A DNA stretch of 5,283 nt from Bifidobacteriaceae bacterium (lineage in GTDB: Bacteria > Actinomycetota > Actinomycetes > Actinomycetales > WQXJ01): contig JAISMT010000185.1 in NCBI GenBank assembly GCA_031276585.1, positions 1 through 5,283 on the forward strand, in the 5' to 3' direction. The notes under the pieces were generated by a model. The model saw only the letters and a program-made list of their open reading frames with translations, had not been told where the DNA came from and ran no database searches. The position numbers were made by a program, and so were the translations under genes. Below are positions 1 to 5,283 of the stretch, in pieces. Position 1 is the first letter of the stretch; the number at the start of each line of letters is the position of its first letter.

Positions 1-890
1 CGGCTAAGTTGGCCGATGGCGCTTTGGGGGAACGCATTGAAGTGCGTGGCCACGATGAGTTGGCTACGTTAGCGGCTTCTTTTAATGAGATGGCGGCATC
101 CATGCAAAGCCACATTGAACAGCTGCAAGCCTTATCTAAACTGCAGCGGCGGTTTGTTTCCGATGTCTCCCACGAATTACGTACGCCGTTGGCCACTATT
201 CGCATGGCAGGGGACATGATTTATGCGGCTCGGGAAGGTTTTCCGCCGGAGGTGGCACGTTCGGCTGAGCTTTTGGCTACCCAGTTGGACCGCTTCGATG
301 CGTTGTTGGCGGATTTGTTGGAGATTTCCCGTTTCGACGCGGGGGCCGCCCAACTTGAAACCGAAGCAGTGGATTTACGGGCCGTGGTGGGTTGGGAGTT
401 GGATGCGGTGGTGCCTCTGGCTCGGGAACATGGCGTGGAGGTTATAAACCAAACCGCCTCCAGCCCGGCTTTAGCGGAGGTGGATACCCGCCGTATCTCC
501 CGTATTGTGCGCAACCTAGTAGTAAACGCCATCGAACATGCGGAAGGTAGCCCAGTGTGGGTGCGTTTGGCGCAAAGCCCCCAAGCCGTGGCCATAACGG
601 TAGAAGACCGTGGCGTGGGTTTGCAGCCAGACCAGCTGGAACGAGTGTTTGACCGTTTTTGGCGGGCAGATCAAGCCCGGTCCCGTACTACTGGTGGTAC
701 CGGCCTCGGTTTGGCTATAGCGCTGGAGGATGCTGGTTTACATGGCGGTACTTTGGAAGTGTGGAGTGCCCCCGGGGAGGGGGCAGTGTTCCGGTTGATG
801 GTCCCCAAGCGGGCGGGGGAGCCCATAGGGCCGCCACCACTGGCTTTACAACCGACTACTAATTCCGCGGAAGCGGAGGTAAGCGCATGA
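1..890 (+). CDS. mtrB: MtrB-type sensor histidine kinase, C-terminal part (5' end outside window)
   Basis: This is the cytoplasmic catalytic half of a membrane-bound sensor kinase that autophosphorylates on His and passes phosphate to a response regulator, in this family MtrA (cell-wall and division control). The frame is open from the first base, so the true start and the transmembrane sensor region lie upstream. Numbering from the codon at 9-11, residues 1-35 look like the end of a HAMP domain (ASFNEMAASM). The HisKA H-box is SHELRTPL, with phospho-acceptor His55 at bases 171-173. The N-box is RNLVVNAIEHA (168-178, Asn173), the G1 box VEDRGVGL (198-205), the F-box VFDRFWRAD (213-221) and the G2 box GGTGLGLAIA (229-238). 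All key residues are present, so the kinase looks active. A Pro-rich tail of about 25 residues follows the ATPase domain, as in other MtrB proteins. The MtrB assignment, rather than generic kinase, rests on the tail, the LHGGTLEVWSAPGEGAVFRL stretch and lpqB directly downstream. The stop (888-890) overlaps the lpqB start. Confidence 0.93.
   Translation, partial: AKLADGALGERIEVRGHDELATLAASFNEMAASMQSHIEQLQALSKLQRRFVSDVSHELRTPLATIRMAGDMIYAAREGFPPEVARSAELLATQLDRFDALLADLLEISRFDAGAAQLETEAVDLRAVVGWELDAVVPLAREHGVEVINQTASSPALAEVDTRRISRIVRNLVVNAIEHAEGSPVWVRLAQSPQAVAITVEDRGVGLQPDQLERVFDRFWRADQARSRTTGGTGLGLAIALEDAGLHGGTLEVWSAPGEGAVFRLMVPKRAGEPIGPPPLALQPTTNSAEAEVSA
875..879 (+). promoter_or_regulatory. 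Ribosome binding site of lpqB
   Basis: GGAGG lies 7 bases before the ATG at 887, inside the last codons of mtrB. It fixes the lpqB start: an in-frame stop (TAA, 860-862) lies just upstream and no other start codon lies between. Confidence 0.8.
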
Positions 891-2572
891 ATTCTCGCCG
901 CCGTTGGGTTTGGTTGCTGATTGCTTTATTGGTAGTGCCGGGTTGCGCAGCATTGCCCCGTTCAGGGCAGGTGGAGGCTGGTTTAAAAGAGGTGCCCGGT
1001 TTGCAGCCTTACGTACAGGCAGTGGCCGCCCCGCCCGCCCCAGACGCGAGCTTGGACCAAATTGTGGAAGGTTTTTTGCAGGCCATGTTGGCGGGCGCTA
1101 CCGATGATTTCGCGGTGGCCCGCACCTACCTGGCTGAGGACATAGCGGCAGTGTGGGACCCCACCGCTTCTGTCACGGTGTACCAGTCGGGTGAGGCCCC
1201 ACAGGTTTCCCAGCATGGATCACAACTAGGGCGGGTGGTGTTATCGGTGACCCAGGTAGGTACAGTGGATGCTTCGGGCCGTTATGCGGCCCAACCGCCA
1301 GAGGTCAAGACGGCTACTTTGCAGCTAAGCCAGGACCAGGATTCCCAGTGGCGTATTAGCTCCCTACCGGACGGTACCGTGATCCCGGAGGATGTGTTCC
1401 AAGGGGACTATGTGGCCGTGCCCATCTATTTTCCTTCCCCGGATGCACAGTATTTGGTGCCCGATCGGCGTATGTTTCCCCGTAAAGCGGCCGCTACTGC
1501 TGCGGTGAAACAGTTTTTGGCGGGACCGCCACCTTACTTAACTGGCGCGGTAGGAGCTGTAGTGCCGGTGGGTACGCGGCTTTCCACTGACGCGGTGCAG
1601 GTGGCTGGTTCTGTAGCTACGGTGAACTTTTCTAATGCCATGTCGCGGGCGTCAGAAAGCGCTCGGGCTACCGTGTTGGCTTGTTTGAATGCCACTCTGA
1701 CTCAGTTGCCGGAGATACATTCAGTGGAATTGCAAGTAGATGCCGCACCTTTATCCGTACCCCCCAGCTCCGGTTTGAAGGTGGATCCATCAGCCGCTGG
1801 CGGACCTTTCTATTTGGGCGATGGCGGTGTGTGGCGTTACGAGAGCGGCTCAGTGCGAGTGTTAGCGGGAACCGATGCCGCCAGCAGTTGGGAAAGCTTA
1901 GCGGTAGACCACACCATGAAACGCTTAGCTGGGTTGGAACAAGGCCAACTCCGGGTTTTAGTTGGGGAAGATGCCGCTCAGGCTTTCACTTGGAATTTAC
2001 CGGCACCGGCCACGGCGGTACCGCATTTTGACCGGGTGGGGTGGTTGTGGGTGGCGTCAGGTGATGTCATCACCGCTTTTAGCGCTGAAGGTGAACCCAA
2101 GGCTTTAGGGGCCACCTGGTTGCAGGGGCAAGTAGTTACGGCACTCGCGGCATCGCGTGATGCTGCCCGGTTGGCTTTAGCTATTCATAACCCCGAAGAT
2201 GGCTCTTCCCGGATGGTAGTCAGCGGGATAGTGCGGGCGGATGGAGCCGCCCCTTGGCGGTTGACTGGCCCGTTGGAGCTGGGGCCGGTGCCGGGTTCCG
2301 TAACCTCTTTGAACTGGGCGGATGCCTACACTTTGGCTTTTTTAGCGGCTCCGTCTTCTGGTGCTGCTCCCGCACCTACCACCCTGGTGGTGGGCGGCAA
2401 CTTGGAGCACCTAAAATCTCCCACCGACCCTCCGGTTTTTCTGGCTAGCGGCCGGGGTCCAGACCAGATTTATGTCACTGGCAAAGCTGGGGGGTTGTTC
2501 TCTTACGCGGTGCGCGGGAGGGTTTGGACGGCCCTCGGTAGTGGGGCCCGGGCGGTCACGCTGGCACCATGA
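887..2572 (+). CDS. lpqB: LpqB family lipoprotein, MtrAB-associated
   Basis: The gene encodes a 561-residue secreted lipoprotein, the usual size for LpqB. The N-terminus is a lipoprotein signal peptide: basic MNSRRRW, then a hydrophobic stretch ending VVPGC, with Cys20 the likely lipidated residue. Pro at -2 is off the usual lipobox. Residues about 50-175 fit the LpqB N-terminal domain (IVEGFLQAMLAGATDDFAVA; I infer an NTF2-like fold). Residues about 188-290 match a GerMN (sporulation/germination) domain with the family-typical VPDRRMFPRKAAATAAVKQF and FLAGPP stretches. Residues about 300-555 are Gly/Val/Trp-rich with repeated short strands, consistent with the C-terminal beta-propeller of LpqB. 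In mycobacteria LpqB is reported to bind the extracellular part of MtrB and to affect MtrA phosphorylation, cell-wall properties and division; that role is carried over here by family and synteny. The ATG overlaps the mtrB stop (ATGA), and the gene's own stop overlaps the next start, suggesting translational coupling. Confidence 0.95.
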   Translation: MNSRRRWVWLLIALLVVPGCAALPRSGQVEAGLKEVPGLQPYVQAVAAPPAPDASLDQIVEGFLQAMLAGATDDFAVARTYLAEDIAAVWDPTASVTVYQSGEAPQVSQHGSQLGRVVLSVTQVGTVDASGRYAAQPPEVKTATLQLSQDQDSQWRISSLPDGTVIPEDVFQGDYVAVPIYFPSPDAQYLVPDRRMFPRKAAATAAVKQFLAGPPPYLTGAVGAVVPVGTRLSTDAVQVAGSVATVNFSNAMSRASESARATVLACLNATLTQLPEIHSVELQVDAAPLSVPPSSGLKVDPSAAGGPFYLGDGGVWRYESGSVRVLAGTDAASSWESLAVDHTMKRLAGLEQGQLRVLVGEDAAQAFTWNLPAPATAVPHFDRVGWLWVASGDVITAFSAEGEPKALGATWLQGQVVTALAASRDAARLALAIHNPEDGSSRMVVSGIVRADGAAPWRLTGPLELGPVPGSVTSLNWADAYTLAFLAAPSSGAAPAPTTLVVGGNLEHLKSPTDPPVFLASGRGPDQIYVTGKAGGLFSYAVRGRVWTALGSGARAVTLAP

Positions 2573-3309
2573 GGGCGTTGCGGGAAGCCGCCAGTTTGAT
2601 CTGGCCTACCAGTTGCGCTGGGTGTGGGTTGGAGTTAGCTAGCCCTTTGTGTCAGTGCTGCCGTTTGGAGTTGTTGGGGCCGGTGACGCGGCGTGAATCC
2701 GGGGCGGACCGTCTAGTACCGGCCGATGGCGGCCCAGTTTTACCGGTGTGGTCCTCCGCTTGGTATGCGGGGCAGGTACGTCAGGCCATCACAGCGTGGA
2801 AACGGGGTGGGCGGGCCGAGTTGGATTCGGAGATGGCACGAGCCGTGGCCCGTAGCGCGGAGAAGGTAGCTCGGGTGTTACGGCCGGTAACGCCCCAACT
2901 TACGGTGGTGCCAGTGCCTTCCCGTTGGTTGCGGCAGCTGCAAAGAGTGGGTGGTGGTACCGGGGCGTTGGCGGCAGCAGCGGCGGGGGCGTTAGCTGGC
3001 GCTGGCCTCAAAGTAGAGCTGGTGGAAGCGTTGACTCGGGTATCTTCTAGCGGTGAACAAGCGGGTCGTGGGGCACGGCAACGCCTGCTGGGGCGGGAGG
3101 GCACTACTCGGGTTTCCCGCCGGCCCGGTTGGCCTTGCCTGTTGGTGGATGACGTCTTGACCACCGGTGCCACCCTTTTGGATGCTGAACGGGCTTTGGC
3201 TCGGGTGGGGGTTGCTACGGTGGGGGCAGTGGTCTTGGCAGTGAGCCCCGCCCAGTCTGGCTTTGTAGCAAACCGTTTGGAGCGGCAGGCCTTAGATGGA
3301 GCCGTGTAG
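2569..3309 (+). CDS. ComF family protein (zinc-finger plus phosphoribosyltransferase domain)
   Basis: The protein has 246 residues, typical of the ComF/GntX family. An N-terminal four-cysteine zinc-binding motif is visible as two CxxC pairs, Cys16/Cys19 and Cys28/Cys31, with an extra Cys30. The C-terminal half is a type I phosphoribosyltransferase fold: VVPVPSR at 113-119, QAGRGARQR at 164-172, and the PRPP-binding loop LLVDDVLTTGAT at 191-202 with the paired acidic residues Asp194 and Asp195. In competent bacteria ComF helps take up transforming DNA. In Actinobacteria the job of this conserved lpqB neighbour is not established, and no other competence gene is in this window, so no role should be assumed. 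ATG at 2569 is the only start possible upstream: an in-frame TAG lies at 2539-2541 with no start codon between. No Shine-Dalgarno sequence is visible before it, and the ATGA overlap with lpqB suggests reinitiation by ribosomes finishing lpqB. Confidence 0.9.
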   Translation: MRALREAASLIWPTSCAGCGLELASPLCQCCRLELLGPVTRRESGADRLVPADGGPVLPVWSSAWYAGQVRQAITAWKRGGRAELDSEMARAVARSAEKVARVLRPVTPQLTVVPVPSRWLRQLQRVGGGTGALAAAAAGALAGAGLKVELVEALTRVSSSGEQAGRGARQRLLGREGTTRVSRRPGWPCLLVDDVLTTGATLLDAERALARVGVATVGAVVLAVSPAQSGFVANRLERQALDGAV

Positions 3310-3337
3310 GCGGTTGGATCGGCTAACGTTGAACCCA

Positions 3338-3353
3338 AGCACTACGAGCACTA
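3338..3353 (+). repeat. Short tandem direct repeat AGCACTA x2
   Basis: AGCACTA occurs at 3338-3344 and again at 3347-3353, a period of nine bases with CG between. It lies in the comF-hpf gap, between the two candidate promoter elements. It could be a regulator half-site pair, but seven bases repeated once can arise by chance, so only the repeat itself is claimed. Confidence 0.35.
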
Positions 3354-3365
3354 TCCCCACCGATC

Positions 3366-3371
3366 GGAAGG
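3366..3371 (+). promoter_or_regulatory. Probable ribosome binding site of hpf
   Basis: GGAAGG lies 11 bases before the ATG at 3383, slightly farther than ideal; purine-rich GAAGAAAA follows it. The hpf start does not depend on this site, because an in-frame TGA at 3374-3376 rules out any start farther upstream. Confidence 0.5.
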
Positions 3372-3382
3372 CGTGAAGAAAA

Positions 3383-4030
3383 ATGGACGTTGTTGTAGCT
3401 GGCCGTCATGTGGAGGTTCCCGAGCGTTTCCGGGAGTTCGCGGCTTCGAAGTTGGCCAAAATTTCGCAATACGATTCGCAGGCACAGTTGGTGCAAGTCG
3501 AGGTGGTGCATGAGAATAACCCTCGGCAAGCTGGTACCGCGGAGACCGTGGAGATCACAGTGCGGGGTAAAGGCCCCGTAATCCGGGCGGAAGCAGCTGC
3601 TGGGGACATGTTCTCTGCCTTTGATGTGGCCATGGGCAAGTTGATGCAGCAAGAGCGGCGAGCCAAAGACCGTCGCAAATCCAAGCACAAGATGACGCGT
3701 CGGCAAGCCCAAGCCTTTGATCAGGCTTTGTTAGCAGCAGAATCGGCCCCAATAGAAGTGGCCCCAGTTCCAGTAGCGGAGGAACCGGTTGTTGAAGCTA
3801 CCCCTCGCGTTAAAGAGTCCACTTTGGCGGATTCCCCGGTGGTAATTCGGGAGAAGATTCACCAAGCGCCGCCTATAAGCGTGGAGCAAGCGATTTATGA
3901 GATGGAGCTGGTGGGTCACCCGTTCTTCTTGTTTGTGGACTCAGAATCAGGTCTGCCGTCCGTTTTGTACCACCGCCACGGCTGGACCTATGGCGTGCTG
4001 CGTTTGGAAACAGTCCCCGCTGATTCTTGA
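3383..4030 (+). CDS. hpf: Long-form ribosome hibernation promoting factor
   Basis: The 215-residue product matches the long HPF form, which binds the 30S decoding region and, through its C-terminal domain, pairs two ribosomes into inactive 100S dimers in stationary phase or stress. Residues 1-100 form the HPF/YfiA domain: it begins MDVVVAGRHVEVPERFREFA, continues with VEITVRGKGPVIRAEAAAGD, and ends in a basic helix (KLMQQERRAKDRRKSKHK) suited to rRNA contact. Residues about 103-150 are a linker, Ala/Pro/Val/Glu-rich from about 118. Residues about 152-209 form the dimerisation domain, with VVIREKIHQAPPISVEQAIY and the signature MELVGHPFFLF...VLYHRHGWTYGVLRL. An in-frame TGA at 3374-3376 makes ATG 3383 the first possible start, and it gives the family-typical N-terminus. 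The gene lies 73 bases after comF and 56 bases before secA, the usual actinobacterial arrangement. Short stand-alone HPF or YfiA is excluded by the C-terminal domain. Confidence 0.95.
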   Translation: MDVVVAGRHVEVPERFREFAASKLAKISQYDSQAQLVQVEVVHENNPRQAGTAETVEITVRGKGPVIRAEAAAGDMFSAFDVAMGKLMQQERRAKDRRKSKHKMTRRQAQAFDQALLAAESAPIEVAPVPVAEEPVVEATPRVKESTLADSPVVIREKIHQAPPISVEQAIYEMELVGHPFFLFVDSESGLPSVLYHRHGWTYGVLRLETVPADS

Positions 4031-4077
4031 TACCCCTACCATTGAAGGCGGCCCAGATGGGGTCCGCGTGAGGGAAT

Positions 4078-4082
4078 AGAGG
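4078..4082 (+). promoter_or_regulatory. Ribosome binding site deciding the secA start
   Basis: AGAGG ends 4 bases before GTG 4087, and AGGGA (4071-4075) lies 11 bases before it. The same elements would be 16 and 23 bases from the alternative ATG at 4099, too far for good use. This favours the GTG start. Confidence 0.55.
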
Positions 4083-4086
4083 CAAT

Positions 4087-5283
4087 GTGACTGGTTTGAT
4101 GGACAAGCTCCTGCGCATGGGGGAAGGGAAAATCCTGCGCCAGCTTCAAGGCATAGTGGATCAGGTCAATGCGCTGGAGCCGGCCTTTGAAGCTATGGCG
4201 GATGAGGAGCTCAAGGAAGAAACCCAGCGTTTCAGAGAGCGCCATGCCGCGGGGGAGACCTTAGATGATCTGCTACCAGAGGCTTTTGCTGCCGTGCGGG
4301 AGGCGGCTCGGCGTACTTTGGGTCTAAGGCACTTTGACGTGCAGATCATGGGTGGCGCTGCGCTGCATCGAGGCAACATCGCTGAAATGAAGACTGGTGA
4401 GGGCAAAACTTTAGTGGCTACCCTACCGGCGTATCTCAACGCATTGGGCGGTAAGGGCGTACACGTGGTGACGGTCAATGATTACTTGGCTTCCTATCAG
4501 AGTGAGTTGATGGGCCGGGTATTTCGTTTCTTAGGTCTCACCACTGGTTGCATTTTAACTAGCCAGAATCCGCAAGAACGGCGCCAGGAATACCTCTGCG
4601 ATATCACCTATGGCACAAACAATGAGTTCGGTTTTGATTACCTGCGGGACAATATGGCCTGGCAGTCAGGAGATTTGGTTCAACGGGGGCACAACTATGT
4701 GATCGTGGACGAGGTGGACTCCATTCTGATCGATGAGGCCCGTACGCCGTTGATCATTTCGGGTCCGGCCCAAGGCGATGTCAATAAGTGGTATTCCGAG
4801 TTTGCGCGTTTGGCCCGTACTATGAAAGCGGGAGTGGATTACGAGGTAGATCTCAAAAAACGCACGGTGGGGGTGTTGGAATCCGGTATTGAAAAGGTTG
4901 AGGACCACTTAGGTATCGATAACCTTTATGAATCAGCTAACACCTCACTGGTGGGCTTTTTGAACAATGCTATCCGAGCCAAAGAGCTGTTTCACCTCGA
5001 TAAAGACTATGTAGTGTTACATGGTGAAGTCCTGATTGTGGATGAACACACGGGCCGGGTGTTACCGGGCCGGCGTTATTCAGAGGGTATGCATCAATCC
5101 ATTGAGGCTAAAGAGGGCGTGGAGATTAAACCGGAGAACCAAACTCTGGCTACTATCACGCTGCAAAACTATTTCCGGCTTTATGAAAAGCTGGCGGGTA
5201 TGACGGGTACTGCTGAAACAGAGGCAGCAGAATTCGCTTCCACTTACAAAATTGGTGTAGTGCCCATTCCGACGCACAAAGAT
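4087..5283 (+). CDS. secA: SecA preprotein translocase ATPase, N-terminal part (3' end outside window)
   Basis: SecA is the ATPase motor that pushes unfolded preproteins through the SecYEG channel in the cytoplasmic membrane. The visible 399 codons run open to the last base, so more than half of a normal SecA of roughly 850-950 residues is missing. From GTG 4087, the N-terminal helix [16 protein letters not shown] is followed by Walker A MKTGEGKT (101-108, Lys107), a conserved [14 protein letters not shown] stretch, [19 protein letters not shown] (172-190), and Walker B with the DEAD-like motif VIVDEVDS (205-212, Asp208, Glu209) leading into [14 protein letters not shown]. The preprotein cross-linking domain spans about 225-370 ([40 protein letters not shown]). 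[12 protein letters not shown] (371-382) marks the return to the second ATPase segment. Ordinary SecA motifs and the hpf neighbour support housekeeping SecA1 rather than accessory SecA2. An in-frame TGA at 4069-4071 limits the start to GTG 4087, TTG 4096 or ATG 4099; spacing to AGAGG favours GTG. Confidence 0.96.
   Translation, partial: MTGLMDKLLRMGEGKILRQLQGIVDQVNALEPAFEAMADEELKEETQRFRERHAAGETLDDLLPEAFAAVREAARRTLGLRHFDVQIMGGAALHRGNIAEMKTGEGKTLVATLPAYLNALGGKGVHVVTVNDYLASYQSELMGRVFRFLGLTTGCILTSQNPQERRQEYLCDITYGTNNEFGFDYLRDNMAWQSGDLVQRGHNYVIVDEVDSILIDEARTPLIISGPAQGDVNKWYSEFARLARTMKAGVDYEVDLKKRTVGVLESGIEKVEDHLGIDNLYESANTSLVGFLNNAIRAKELFHLDKDYVVLHGEVLIVDEHTGRVLPGRRYSEGMHQSIEAKEGVEIKPENQTLATITLQNYFRLYEKLAGMTGTAETEAAEFASTYKIGVVPIPTHKD

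Larger units (their letters stand above)
3310..3382 (+). promoter_or_regulatory. comF-hpf intergenic region with weak promoter candidate
   Basis: This 73-base gap separates the tightly overlapped mtrB-lpqB-comF genes from hpf, so it is the most likely place in the window for a separate promoter. The best sigma-70-like pair I see is TTGAAC (3329-3334, four of six matches to TTGACA) and TATCCC (3352-3357, three of six matches to TATAAT), separated by 17 bases. The -10 match is poor. I see no clear GGAA...GTT stress-sigma promoter and no hairpin followed by a T-run. The promoter call is tentative; the gap itself is certain. Confidence 0.25.

Noticed and set aside
221..595. Open minus-strand frame of 124 codons opposite mtrB
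   Set aside because: It lies fully inside the well-supported mtrB frame. Its translation is Ser/Thr/Arg-rich with no recognisable domain, as expected from an antisense shadow of a G+C-rich gene.
3300..3324. Possible terminator after comF (AGCCG paired with CGGCT)
   Set aside because: The stem has only five base pairs with a 15-base loop and no T-run follows, so intrinsic termination is not supported.
2781..3338. Open minus-strand frame of 185 codons opposite comF
   Set aside because: Its protein is low-complexity (Thr/Arg/Ala/Pro) with no known motif, while the + frame carries intact zinc-finger and phosphoribosyltransferase motifs. Length alone is explained by base composition.
3323..3712. 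Minus-strand frame of 129 codons across the hpf start
   Set aside because: It opposes conserved hpf codons and shows no family signature or ribosome binding site I could recognise.
4032..4063. Possible hairpin between hpf and secA (ACCCC with GGGGT; inner CCCA with TGGG)
   Set aside because: The outer stem is five pairs around a 22-base loop and the inner one four pairs around two bases. Neither is stable enough, and there is no T-run.
1..5283. Search for an undescribed system, mobile element, CRISPR array or RNA gene
   Set aside because: Coding sequence fills almost the whole window with five recognisable core genes in a known order. Gaps are only 73 and 56 bases, and I saw no long repeats, transposase motifs or RNA-gene signatures.

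Overview
The window reads as a conserved chromosomal block of a Gram-positive actinobacterium. All five genes lie on the + strand in the order mtrB (3' part), lpqB, comF-family gene, hpf (long form) and secA (5' part). The same order, with small insertions, is known from Mycobacterium (mtrA-mtrB-lpqB-...-comF-like-hpf-secA1) and many other Actinobacteria. G+C is about 57-60% on the lines I counted by hand, which is moderate for the phylum. The SecA stretch [18 protein letters not shown] resembles what I remember from Actinomycetaceae, Bifidobacteriaceae and Micrococcales rather than mycobacteria. I infer a host in or near Actinomycetales/Micrococcales, with low certainty at family level.

Bases 1-2572 hold the cell-envelope signalling part. 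This is the C-terminal half of the histidine kinase MtrB (end of HAMP, HisKA, HATPase), followed with an ATGA overlap by the lipoprotein LpqB, which in mycobacteria is reported to modulate MtrB. Bases 2569-3309 hold a ComF-like phosphoribosyltransferase-fold protein, again starting inside the previous stop codon by an ATGA overlap. These three genes look like one translationally coupled operon tail.

Bases 3310-3382 are a 73-base gap, the longest non-coding stretch in the window. It holds a weak promoter candidate, a small direct repeat and the hpf ribosome binding site. Long-form hpf (3383-4030) encodes a ribosome-hibernation factor. After a further 56-base gap, secA starts at a GTG (4087) and runs off the end of the window with 399 codons visible.

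The layout joins envelope sensing (MtrB/LpqB), protein export (SecA) and ribosome storage (HPF), all growth-state functions, but the sequence shows no direct functional link beyond co-orientation. I found no mobile element, CRISPR array, tRNA, rRNA, convincing terminator or previously undescribed system. The region appears to be ordinary core genome. The points worth a second look are small: an off-consensus lipobox, a comF start without a ribosome binding site, the comF-hpf gap, the HPF linker and the secA start choice.
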